Shown piece after piece: positions 52,304 to 64,000 of a stretch of 64,000 bases of DNA; position 1 is the stretch's first letter; every line of letters begins with the position of its first letter. This stretch comes from Eleginops maclovinus (taxonomy: Eukaryota > Chordata > Actinopteri > Perciformes > Eleginopidae), in contig NC_086355.1 of assembly GCF_036324505.1 (NCBI RefSeq), forward strand, positions 23,169,018 through 23,233,017, written 5' to 3'. Both the position numbers and the translations under genes were made by a program. The notes below the pieces were generated by a model. The model saw only the letters and a program-made list of their open reading frames with translations. It was not told where the DNA came from and ran no database searches.

Positions 52304-55300
52304 GTTTTAAAAAGACAACAAAAAAAAGGTTAAAAGCATTAAAGTTTAAAAAATAAAATAAAGGATAGTCAGTAGAACGCGGTGCGGAACAGGTGAATCT
52401 TAAGGCTGTTTTTTTCATATTTATTTTCATATTCTTCACAAACATAAAAATGTAAACGTTGGCAGCCCTACTCTAAATGTCTGGTCACCTAACATAACCC
52501 TAACCCTCATTTTATGGCAATCTATATAATAATCCAAAGAGACAGTTCCAGAGCATACCAGTATTTAAGACACTACTTGTGTGTTACACTGCACCAGATG
52601 CAAGGGGGAGAAATAATTCTGCGCAAGGGGTATCGTCATTTTTTTTTTCAAACCATTCTAAAAAAGCCGAGACATTTCAAACATCATCAAAAATGTCAAA
52701 ATGGTTTTGGCGCTAGTGGAAAAGTCAAAGAATCATCAAAGTCATCAGGATTCATTCTCTGAGGACCTTGAAAGTCTGAACAAAATTGCATGGCAATCCA
52801 TCCAACATATTTCACTCTGGACCGAAGTTGTGGACCCACAAATCAACGCTGGTTGTGAGGATAATAATTTGACTTTGATGCAGCTTTTTCTCTCATTTGC
52901 TTCACTGAAATAATTCACACACACACACACACACACACATATACTAAAAGCTGTCACTGCAGCTCAAAGCAGAGGCAGATCAATGTTGTTTAGATGAAGC
53001 AATGATGCATGTGCTCTGAATGACCATTTACTCGTGAGCTTAAACTTAGAACATGATGGTGTTCATTTTGTTATTTGCACTGCAGTGCAAGTAAAGCCTT
53101 TAGTCAGCAAACAAGACTTTTGCTAAATCCCTTGTGGGATTGTGGGTAGCATTGTGCAAACAAGCTCTGCATAATGCTGTCATTATCCCACTGCTTTAGT
53201 GCTGGGTGACTTAGAGCATCTGGCCATATGCAAGCTGACCTTTGAACTGCATTATCACTTAATAATGCCACTTGTCAGGCTGCAGACTGTTTGACAATTC
53301 ATTTTTTCAAACTCAATGTCAGCCTCAGCCGTGTGAACATTAATGACTTTGATACACAAAGGACAAAAAGAAGTGGGGCCATTTGTCAACATGAAGAGCG
53401 ATGTTTTTCAGTTTTTCATTTCTTATTTTCCCTAAGCTGTTTTGACTGCCGCTGTCACAGTGACTTCATCCTGTTGTTTTAATATAACTTGCATATTTCC
53501 AACTCTTTTTTCTCATACCTAATGAAAGGAGGGATTTGGAGGGATGGGGTGATACAGGTAGACAGGCACAGACAGTTATATAGTAAGAATGTATCCAAAA
53601 CAATAAAATACCATTACTATATGATCAATAGGTTTAAGACAGATTAGTAAGCTAGAAAGTCCTTCATCGGCTAACTGGGTGGGCTTTGTGTGATGGAGGC
53701 TGGTACCGTGGGGGAAGGGGTTTCAGGGAATGGGAAATCAATGGGAGCCAAGTGCACATCAACAGGATATCAGTCTGGAAGAAATTCCTCAGGGAACTCC
53801 AGCTGATGGGCTGTGAGCTCCTCAGGTGGAGATGTTCCAGTAAGGGAGAGGCGAGGGGTGTGAGTGGATGTTAATGAGGAGTGAGAACAAAGGTAGCTCA
53901 TAGGTCCTTCATGCAACCACCAATCTTTTTAACCATATCATAGGGCATTATTAGTGATAATTCATCTTATTCTCCATTTGAGCCATCACGATGAGCCAGC
54001 AGTGGGTTCAAACCCCTAGGGTTACAGGCTGGTGCTCAGCCAAGGAATGTTTGATCAGGGTTTTTTCCACTCATGTATTCCCTTTCATCGCTTTTCTTTC
54101 AACAATAACTTACTTGTACTCAACAGGAAGAGAAGACCCTACTGGATAATGCCACAATCATAAAGGTTTATGATATGTTATGACATTTTATCATAGCACC
54201 ATTGCATTTACTGTGTGTTTTCATTTTGTTGTTCCCCCTCATTGTTTTTCTTTCAACAACAACTTTAGTCTTAAACAGAAAGACAATACAATACTAGATA
54301 ATGTCCCAGTCTTATAGTTCTATGTCATGACATTCGATCACAGAACCATTCATGATCAGAGAAAATCTATTTTATTTGTAGGCCCAAATTGGTCCCAGAG
54401 GCCTTCACAGTCTCAGCCTTTGCATTTTCCTTTTCTTTGTTGCTAGCGAGCACTGACTAGGCGCCTCTCAAAATGACATCTCTTTCTTAAAATCCAGACA
54501 CTTTTTTCCCCTCAGTTGTCCCACAGCAGCTCGCCCCCGTGCTTACCATCCATTTGGATCCCTAGGACTCTGGGACTAATCTGCATGGGTTTGGGTTAAG
54601 GGGTCAGCCAATGGGTCCTGATCCTGAGGAACCTCCCGGCTGGGATCGCTTCAGTCCGCCCCCTACATTTCACTCTATAGAGCTTTTCATTACTCTCCCA
54701 GTACTAGGGCCTCTATACCCCGCCCCAAACCCCCTGGTATCTGGGTTAAATGGAAAAGTGAAAGCCTGGAGGGGGCTTGAAGACTTTCTGGGGCCTCTGA
54801 AGGCCAGGAATAGAGACATTCTCTGGGCCGGGAGGCTGACCCAAAGCCTGGGGCGGGACCTGTGTGAACTTGCTGTAATTATATTAGCTGCAGTATTTAG
54901 ACCCCTTGGCCTTGGCTTTCAAAAGCACTTTAAGTGAGGACGGTTTTCATCACCACCTGATTTAGACAGGCACCCCCTAGTGTGTTGGTGTGTTGCACTA
55001 AAATCTGCCATCATAACTATTTGTCGGACAAGGTCATGTCACTTTAACTTGTGGTATGCCCTGGCCCCTCCCCTTTTCCACTATTTTTTCACTTTCTCTT
55101 GCAGTGAGCCCCTTCTGAGTGACAGTCCCCCCCTTTGCCCATATTTCATTCAAACAGGCTGGGTGGTCATGATCACACACGTCTGAAGTTAACACATATT
55201 CAGAAAAGCACACACACACGTGTTTATCCCTACATTTGTCTTTTTGATGGAGCAGCTTCATTCTCCTGTCGCTGGATCTCTCTCACAGACTGCTTGCTGG

Positions 55301-55639
55301 GTAGCCTACTGTTGGCTTCTGTCCCAGTTGGACATGGTTAAAAAATAAATTAAAAAATGAATGATTAACAATCACTCGAAAGCATGAATGTGTAGTGCCT
55401 ACCCGTGTAATGCTTCTCCGCATAGTGCATTATCATATCCCAGAGGACCAGAGAGATATAATTAGCGTCGTGTTCCACCTAATTGCTCAGCTCTGGCAAA
55501 TTAACGTGCCCTTTTTACAACCTTGTGTTTGGGAAATGCTATGCATGCTGTTTGTTTCATGTTTAAATCAACATATTTACACATGGAATTATTAACCACC
55601 TCTCTTAATTACATTGCTTTCTGGGTTAGCTAGCTAAAC
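52304..55639. other. intergenic DNA; candidate conserved stretch at 54600-54950
   Basis: No gene recognised. A short (CA)n lies at 52915-52939. 54600-54950 is GC-rich and non-repetitive with an embedded TGCTGTAATTATATTAGCTG word; it might be regulatory. A GGTTCAAACCC string near 54005 looks like a polymerase III B box but has no matching A box or cloverleaf. Confidence 0.35.
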
Positions 55640-55817
55640 GCAGTACAGACATTGTTTGTTGTAATGATGAACTTGTGTAAAATGAAGAACAATATACAAA
55701 ACTGTATGTTGGAGAGAAAGGGCTACAGTATAACAGACTCAAATAGCTACTCCTTTGCCTGTAGGGAACTGGTAGATGCTCAAAAGCCTTTTTGATAATT
55801 CTACTTGCTTAAGACAA

Positions 55818-55855
<38 letters not shown>

Positions 55856-56465
55856 TGCATATGGCTGTTTCTTTTGCATTGTACACATTTCTGCCTTGAA
55901 ACACCTTTTAGCAGCGCAAAGTTCTTTATATGTATGGCTCCAATAATTTTAGATGTTAGAAAGTTGTCAGTAGCTTAAAGTTGTTTCCAATTGCAAACTG
56001 GACTTGAGATAAAGAGCTCCAAGTTGATTGTTGTTTTTTGTCCAAATTAAAAGCCATGTAAGATAAGACTCATGTATAAAACTCTCTTTGAGAGAGATAT
56101 GGTTGCAGTGTATGAAAGGCTAAAAGTCATGCTAGCTACTCCTTCCCCTGTATGGATAAGCTCAAATCAATGATTTTGCTAATGCTAATTGCTTGAGTCA
56201 TTAACATATGTAAAGCTAATAGCTGTTTTGTAGTTCTATTGTAAACACTTGTTTCTATGTGAAACCCCTTTGTACAGCAGCAACAATAAACACTACGCTT
56301 TTAGCAGCACAACTGGAAGGCCCTTATGTATATCTCCGATAACATTCAACATTAGCTTGATGTTGTTGCCAAGTCTTTAGGACAACTCTCTCTAAATAAA
56401 AAAATACTTGCCTAGAAAATACTGGACCTCAGATATAGTGGTTCCAAGTTGTTGGTTCTTGTCCC
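55640..56465 (+). repeat. diverged ~400 bp tandem duplication
   Basis: Unit 1 (about 55640-56043) and unit 2 (about 56044-56465) share ordered words: TAGCTACTCCTT-CCTGTA, GCTT-AG-CA, AGCAGC-CAA, CTTATGTAT, CTGGAC-T-AGATA, TCCAAGTTG, TTGTCC. Substitutions and indels are many, so it is old. A (TA)n array (55824-55854) interrupts unit 1. No coding frame. Confidence 0.7.
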
Positions 56466-59400
56466 TTTGTGTATCAAGTTGAGGTGAAATGTATTCATTG
56501 CTGTCCCTGAAGGATGTGTAAGCTGGCATTGTACCTAGAATTCTCTTTTTCTCTCACCACAGGACTTATCAATGCCACTGCCATTTCAACATATATTCAT
56601 AAATTACATTCGCTGTTATTCTGCATTATGACAACAATGTTCATTCTGTCACGTCATTTTGATTAAGTAGAAATCTGTAGATGAAAAGATAATAATCACC
56701 TCTTTTCATTCCTTTAGGGTAGGCAATTGTTTGTTGTGTCATTGAACAAAAAAATCCAAACTTACCTTACTGCATATTGTAATTCAAGCTGTCAAAATAC
56801 ATGTTCTGCACTCCCTATTGGTGAGAGTGTACCTATCAAACCTTAAACAAATCCATATGTCCCTTCAGGTGATCAATGCCTGACAATGGCAGAATATCGT
56901 GCTACAACTGCCTCCAAAGGCAAACAAAACATTTTTACAAACCAGCCCGAAGAGACTCAAAGTTAGCAACATCTTTCCAAGATGAAGAGTGCTTGTGGAG
57001 AGACGAGCTGCAGGGTTAGGTCTGTATTTTCAAATTTGTTTGAGTTTTCAAGAAAAATAGACCAGCTGTCAGTCTACTTTTCTCAAGTGCACTTGCTTTG
57101 CTGCTGCTATAAGTATTGCCTTATTTGAGCTGTTGTCAATGTCTATTGTAAGGTGAGCTGAAGAGGCACTGTTACCTTTCTATAACAGACTGCTATGAAT
57201 CTCCAGCAATCACTTGGGGCCGCGAAAAGTACAGACTCACACACCTCAGTAAATAACGCTGTCACTCCTATCGCAGGCTGTTTGAACATTGCCACTCACT
57301 TGCTATCATCTTCATCACTTGGAATTATGGAGCAGTTTTGTCAATGTCCCTGTCATGGGTAAAGCTTGAGAGGAGGAAGATATCAGATAGCATTAATACA
57401 CTAATAATGCATTTGAAAAGATCATAAGGAAAAGATGGTTACCAGTTGTGCATTAATCCTGCTATCAGCAAAGGCCCAACCATTTTTTTGGTCTCATTTT
57501 CACTTAGACTGTAGGTGAGTTTAATCCATTAATTATGTTGATTTTAGAAATACTTGGAGAAAATAGTTAAATTCAATACAACAGTATATAGTACAATTGG
57601 TCAAGCATTTCAATCAAGTTGAAGTCCTGAAGAACGGTTGTTTTGTTTTAACAGGTTGTTGATTAAGAATGCATTACACCAATAAATTAATGTGTCCATT
57701 GGTGCATCGTTTCTATGTTTGCAGAGGTTACCTTCATGTTAATATAGTATTCTATTGTGGAAAAGAATGTCATCAATAAATATCTTATGTCTGTCAAGTT
57801 TTAAACACATTTAACACTTAACTACATCCTTATTCTTATTCACATATTCAGATCCTTTCTGTTTTGACACAGACACAGAGCTACATGCACACACACGATT
57901 TTCGAAAAAGCAAAGAGGGAGATACAACTAGCTGGGAGGCAAATGAAAGCTGCATAGGTTAAACAGCAAGAAAACCATGAATGCAGAACACCTCCGGCTA
58001 AAGTAAATCTCAACAGATATCTAATTTACATGCAACCTGCAGCACAAATGATGTGAAGGACCCTGGCTAGCTAACTCCCGCACATCAGTATCTCATTTAG
58101 CTCATGTCACGCCTTGTTTATGGGAATCAATTCCACCCTACCTGACACGCTGGCTTGCATTTCAGTTGTCGTTCCCCCGGTCAGTCGGGCATGTTGGAGG
58201 AGTTCCAGCACAAATGAGCCAGGAGGGGCGAATGGACTGTAGAGTGGCATGCATCACGGCCCACAGATATGAGTTATGGTGTGTGAGAGAGGAATAATTA
58301 ACAAGTACACACAGCTTCGAGAAGGAAGTGTTTTTTTTCAGTTTCAGTTATTCTTCAGTGGGATAAATGTTCTTCTTGAAGCGATCAGAGAGCTCATGAT
58401 TTATTTACAAAGCCCTGTGGCCGATCTGACTCCCCCACAATCTACAGTGTGCAAGCGAAGGAATGGAAACTCATAGTTGTTCACCGAAGACTGGATTTCA
58501 ATGTCTCTTTCCCTCTACACTCACTCATCAGGGGTATTCAATTAATATTCAAGGAGATACAGTTACTTTAAAAAACGTCCTACAAAGGCCTGAACTTCAT
58601 GATGTCTTGCTTGCATCATAAAGCCTATCATCAGGGTTTGGAGGGTACTCAATACTTTTTTGAATCCTGAATATGTAATCCTGTTACATTTAACCAGTTA
58701 ACCCCCAAGCCTGCTTAGCACTGCATCCTCCAAAATCAAAAACCTTTCCATTTCAAAGTATGATACTTTTAACACACATTCACTTCAATGGCACTAGAAA
58801 ACACCATATATACAAGTACCAAAACACAAGGCATACATTTAAAGTAAAAGAGACAAAAATAATCTTTTGAATACGAAAAATAAAATGTGCATCTATTAAA
58901 AAGTAGTCAAACAGCTTTGAGAAGCCCATCTCTTTAATATATTCACTTATTCAAATCATTCCTAGAGTCCAATGGGGATGTGTCTGCAGGTTGGTATTTT
59001 TCGGGTCATGTGCTCTCTATTTTCACCCTTACAACCTAAACTCTCTCAGATCACTGCACTTAATTATAATTATCTGTTGTAATTAAAATATGTTGGTTAT
59101 CTTTAGTTTGCTCCACCTTCTTGTGTCAATTTTGGTTCCAACCAAAGCCAACAGGGATGGCCAAAACACCAAATTATTCAAATCTGAAGACCACAAGTCA
59201 ATGGGTGACATGTTGACTACTTCCACCTCTTATATACAGTCTACAGTCCAAGCATGGTTAACAATCAATCGAGTGAACCTATTGTCATATGCACTGCATT
59301 AATAGTATGAAGTCACTACTCTCAGACAACATGTCCCTTATCCATATAGTGCCCTTTACTGAGCGACCAGCATCTCTTTTCAACTGATTAAAATGAAAAG

Positions 59401-62214
59401 TGAGTGCACAACATAGTAAGCAGCCACCTCTAGAAAAGCAGATATTTCAACTTTTTAGTAAAAGCGCCAGTGACCTTGTTTTTGGCCGTATGTTTCAGGT
59501 GGAAACTAACAAAACAAAGACAGTAAAAGCCCATTATTTAGAGAAGATTGGCCAGGCGGACACTGGATGTTTCTGGTCTGAGTCTGTGACTTTTATCATC
59601 CTCCTATCTCGCTATACGACTGTAGGACGGAAAGCTGACAAGCTGATCATACAAAGTGAGAGCCAGCAGCTCCTGGTTTGTTGTACTGGTGTTAAAACAA
59701 GGTCAAACAGATATATGATAGCAGAGACAGATGATAAAATTAAAGCAAGCAAGGATTTTGTCATACAACAGCAACAAGACGTAGTTGAGATATTGTTCGA
59801 TTCATAGAAATATTAAAAGAGCGTTGGGATTTTTTTTTTCAGAAATGGATACGATTGTTCTAAAACATGTGGGGTATGACAAGAGGCTAAACTGTACTGG
59901 CAACAGAAGCCAGAGAGAAACAAAACATTTTGAAAAAAAAAGGAAATGTGTACAGATGTTCAGAGGATGCTGGTGTGTCTGTGAGGCTTCACTCAGCGTA
60001 TTAGCATGTTAGCTCTGCAATCCTGACATGGTGTTGATGCTGCCAGCAGTGAGTAGAAGATAAAAATAAAAAAAGTTCAACTCCTCGCCGCACCTTTTGC
60101 CTCCTTCCAAAACTTTTCTCGGCAGCAGAAGAAGAGAGGCTGTCATTGATTGAAATGCACGATGCCACCTTCACTGTTTCTCTTCCCATCAACTCCCTCT
60201 TTCTCACCTTCTCCTCTGATATCTGGTGATGGACCCAAGTATAAATAGATGTGATGAGGATGTGTGTGAAATTGATAGGTGTCGAGAGGAAAGGGAGAGA
60301 AGTGTGGATCACAGTGTGTCGGTATTTGTAATTCTCAAGTCAAGAGATCTTCATTCAGCCTTAATTTTGTTTGTAGTTTGTTCACCTTTGTTCTTGTTAT
60401 TTCATTATCATACAGTATGTTATGAACCCCAAGCAACAGCTAAAGTATTAAGTTGCAACCTGTACACTATTCAACATATTACACCTTTTTCATTATGATC
60501 TCTGGCATCATAATGTCTGATACTTGTTATTTAAATTGATTCCCTCTGTATACAGGTTAAGATTTGATATGCAAATCTCGGCATTGATTGTTGTGATTGT
60601 GGTCTTGGCTTTCAGAATATGAAACTCTTTTTGCCATATATATATAGACGATACATGTTAAGCTTGTAAAGACTGGATGACAACTTCAGCCATCATCCAC
60701 AAGCTGATCAGCGCCGCTCCCCCTCCTTATATGTCTCCCTGAAAACCTGAATAATTATAGTTACGCGGCAGGGTCTGAGACTGGGGGTTTTCAACTGATT
60801 ATTTAAAAAAAACAAAGTCTTAGATTGGAGTATAACAATGGCGTTGAACCCTGGCAAGGTACTATATCGAGCAACAAATGGCGAAGGCATTACAACAGGC
60901 AGTGTGTGTATCCTCAAGAAATACACACAGCTCACACACAAACCTTCTTACGCCCCAACTATTCCTAAAATTAGCATTAGCATAATTATACCATAGATCT
61001 CCACAAATAAACAGCTGACTGTTGAGCATTATGAGAGGGACAGCCTGCTATCAATCTTTGCTATAGACGCACAAGGATTTCAGAATCACAGTGGTGGTAC
61101 TAAGGGCGGGGGCAAAGGGTACTAGGCCACAACATATCAAGCCCTGAGCCCCCTCTCAAAACAACTTTCTGTTATATAATCTTCACGTTTTCCAGGCATT
61201 TTTCTCATAGTGCTGTCTTGATAACAGTCATAAAGTGTTATGTGACATATTTTGCAGAAAACAAAACCAGTAACGATATCACTGGAGAGTTTAAACCCCC
61301 TCTTTCCAATGGTGTATATAACTGGAAATGTGTTTCGGATTGATGTGACTGATTTTAATGAGCAGGACACAATTATATGTTGTAGGTTGTACATCATGCA
61401 GCAGCATCTGTGGCCGTCTTGCAGAAAACATGTTGGGTTTTAATCCCAGAAATTAACATGAAGTGCTTCTCCTTGTCGAACCATTTTAATCTTTAGAACC
61501 CCCTCTTTGTCTCTCCCTTTTGCTTTATCTTTATTGTTTTCCTTTTACCCCTGCCCGTGTCCAGCTCTCTCCCCTCTTCATACATTCTTTGTCTTTTCTT
61601 CTCCCTCTCCTCCACACAGATTACTGTGTGGCAGCATGGGGCTCCGGAGAGCTGCCTACTCCAGCCAGTTTAGGTGAATCAGTTGCCATGGCAATCAAAC
61701 CCAAATAACCAACAATGGCATGTTAATTATGGTTATTACTGTATGAAGACTGTTCCAAGAAAATGAGCGATGTTACTTTTCTTTGGAGGGATTAAAGAAA
61801 GAGAATGTCAGAGGTGAAGCGGTTTGGACAACATAATTCATAACAGAACGTTGAGTGCAGAAGTGTTGGATCCCGCAAAACCCCTCCCACTGTTAGGGTG
61901 CACATGGAGGGTCCTTCAAAGAAGCGTTCTGCCCATATTTCTCCATGACAGGAAAATATGGGGCATGCTGTGAGGAAAAATTGGCCACGCTTAAAGCCCA
62001 TTGTAATGGCTCTGAAACTAGTGTGATGTCATCTAAGTGAACACAGCGCTGGTTAGAAACCCTGGAATAAGAAAATTACTCAATTTAAAAAAGCATTGTG
62101 CCTAAATATTAAAGATAAATCATCAACACCTGTTTTGCAACGGCATTAAAGAGGATATTTGACTTATTAAATGACTAGCGTAATGCATTGTCGCTTCTTT
62201 GAGGAACCGGGAGA
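56466..62214. other. intergenic DNA, no gene seen
   Basis: Mostly AT-rich single-copy sequence. 57870-58480 and 59960-60300 are somewhat richer in GC. The frame at 59400-59807 (135 residues) has no domain or splice context I recognise. A short TATATATATA run lies near 60637. Confidence 0.45.
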
Positions 62215-62322
62215 GCCTTTGAACACAGGGATGTTAGCCTTTGCAGACCATTAACATGCATACAAGTCAATCACACTGCAGACAGGGAAAACTCCAAAAA
62301 GCACAATAGGGCCTCTTTAAGC
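62215..62322 (-). repeat. dispersed repeat family A, terminal fragment
   Basis: GAACACAGGGATGTTAGCC, TTTGCAGACCATTAACATGC and AAAGCACAATAGGGCCTC then TTTAA match the inverted 5' end of the 40951 copy and the 33490 copy. Confidence 0.75.
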
Positions 62323-63670
62323 TCAGTGTGTTCATTTTACATTTTCCACCCCAAATACTTTGGATTCTCACCACACAAACCTTTCCACCCCATCCCAGCA
62401 AACAGCTGTTTACAGTGATGACATGTTTACTTCTCCATGTCTCCTTGTAGCCAAAAGCTAAATTTGATGCACTTCTATACAATGTCCATATAACCCATCA
62501 GTCAAAAGAGCTGGTTGTTTATTAGGAACATTAATTTGGAAACCATGTTTAGTGCATCGCTACTTTTCATGCCTGCCATATGTTTTTGCATCATCTCATT
62601 CACTGCAACATACTCAGTATGGTACAAATCCTAAGAAAGTTTTATTTGGGTTTTTGTAACAGCACACTTACAAAATATATATCCGGTCTACACTAGAACA
62701 AGATGTGTTTTTCCTGTCTCTCAGGTACTAATGGTCTGCTAATGTACTGAAGCTGCTTCCTGTGATAGCCGTATCTGTGCGCTGGCACACATCACCGCAC
62801 ATCCTCAACTGATATTCTGGCTCTGAAGTCTTTTCAAAACTGCTTTCATAACATCCGTGTTTACCACAATGGATGGCCCACGCTGAGAGTGAACGAGGAG
62901 GACGGGAAGGAGGGAGAACAGGAGGTGGATCAACCAGATGAAGCTCGGCCATTTCCAAAACGTCTGTTCCCCTCGCATCCAGCCATTAGCAGCGTTAGCG
63001 TCTACTTGTCAGCCTGCCGGTTAATTAGATCCAATGATGTCTGTTTGTGTGCATGTGTGTTAATGTTGTTGCCATGGCAATAGCCTTCCTCTATTACCCC
63101 ACTAACAGAACACATGCAACATGCCACCTTTTCATACACCCACGTTAGTGGGATAATGTGCTACTTACCATAGCTTCTGCTGCTAGCTTTATTCAGGATG
63201 GATTCGCTCAACAGGAACTACAATTTCCTCCGTGCACCATTAAAACTGTGCCAGAAACTAACGAACATATGGAAGCACATTTTTAGCTGGTTTTATAATT
63301 ACAAACACTTTCTATTTCAGGAAACAGGTGTAGAATGAACACAAGTTGCAAATTAGCCTTTGCCTACAACTTTTTAAAAAACAATATGTACGGGTGTTTA
63401 CAGAAGAGGATAAGGTCCCCATGTAAAAGAAGAAAAAAGAGAGATCTGATTAAGAGTGATTATTGGTTTTAGGTCTCTGATTACGAACAACACTGATTTC
63501 TGACTTTGATCCCAGAATTAATGGTGAAAATGTTTTATGAATAAATTATTTTAAGTTAAAATACAAAAGTAATTCTGTGAATAAAATCAGAAGTCTGAGA
63601 ACAAAGTCCTAAAGTTTAATCCCAGAATTCTGAATTATTTCTCCAAACTTGAATAAAACCGCCAAAGAAA
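62323..63670. other. intergenic DNA; low-grade repeat at 63430-63670
   Basis: 62700-63100 is non-repetitive and moderately GC-rich. 63430-63670 carries loosely repeated CAGAATT / CTGA / TTTGATCCCAGAATT words, akin to 44930-45000 and to a fish AGAATTCTGA-type repeat. No gene. Confidence 0.35.
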
Positions 63671-63720
63671 ACACTTTCATGTGGCACATAACCACATGAA
63701 AGTGTGGTTATGTGCCACAT
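63671..63720. repeat. two overlapping perfect inverted repeats
   Basis: ACACTTTCATGTGG (63671-63684) pairs with CCACATGAAAGTGT (63692-63705), and ATGTGGCACATAACCACA (63679-63696) pairs with TGTGGTTATGTGCCACAT (63703-63720). The middle arm is shared, so alternative hairpins exclude each other. Confidence 0.97.
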
Positions 63721-64000
63721 AACCTCTTCTGTAGGTTGTTACAAGACTTTCATCGGGCCAAATATATTACCAAAAAGGTCTCATATATATAGATATTGTT
63801 TGCATTTAGGGCAGTGTGTTTGGGTCTGTTTGCCACTTTTAAGGTGCTTTCATGATAACAGGAAGTAATGATGAAAGTTTAGCTTATCGTTGTAAAAAAG
63901 TACATTTTGCTCCAAGGTTTAACATTTTACCAAAGCACAACACTTTCTTTATATGTTCAGTAGGGGTGGTCAGGTCACAGATGAGGGCAGAGAGTCAAAG
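63721..64000. other. intergenic DNA to window end
   Basis: Nothing recognised. Confidence 0.4.

Noticed and set aside
54000..54050. B-box-like GGTTCAAACCC, possible tRNA
   Set aside because: No A box at the needed distance and no acceptor or anticodon stem could be drawn.
59400..59807. 135-residue plus-strand frame
   Set aside because: Readable but with no family match, no splice sites and AT-rich neutral-looking surroundings.

Overview
The window reads as vertebrate, almost certainly ray-finned fish, non-coding DNA, probably from a percomorph-type teleost (the percomorph part is inference). Evidence: a Tc1 element of the kind common in teleosts, several dispersed repeats I recognise as fish-type, many long (CA)n/(GT)n arrays, and no long open reading frames apart from mobile-element genes. 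I found no host protein-coding gene, tRNA or rRNA I could defend. The window is best described as intergenic or giant-intron DNA filled by mobile elements, with some higher-GC, non-repetitive stretches that could be cis-regulatory.

Layout. 1-2218: intergenic with two copies of a dispersed repeat (family C). 2219-7996: a 5.8 kb unit with ~155 bp imperfect terminal inverted repeats enclosing one decayed, intronless gene of about 1,470 codons. Its protein has an N-terminal Cys/His region, a PIN/FEN-like acidic core and a C-terminal Cys cluster. I know this protein family as recurrent uncharacterised protein in fish and cnidarian genomes, but I know no named transposon superfamily with this protein. 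It is the best candidate for an undescribed system. 8377-30331: intergenic DNA with a 337 bp hAT-like MITE with exact 8 bp target duplication (12089-12425), a foldback element (26480-27017), a small inverted-repeat element (29349-29552), older fish repeats and (GT)n-G, (CA)n and (AAT)n arrays. 30332-31916: a full-length Tc1/mariner transposon with TA duplication, long inverted repeats, TATA box and an uninterrupted 340-residue DD34E transposase, the only intact gene in the window.

31919-64000: three related copies of repeat family B lie at 25.1, 32.6 and 37.5 kb, the last split by a 5'-truncated LINE. Other items are a set of near-perfect short-loop palindromes, an inverted duplication around 39 kb, five copies of family A, a 40 bp minisatellite with a four-unit higher-order period, a local duplication in which one CA tract has expanded, an internally deleted hAT element carrying a transposase remnant and a pure 257 bp GATA array, and a diverged ~400 bp tandem duplication.

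There is no pathway or operon logic between genes here. The story is layered transposition, nested insertion and replication-slippage or template-switch type rearrangement. Conservation, copy number and expression cannot be judged from one window, so family assignments rest on remembered motifs and on comparisons within the window.
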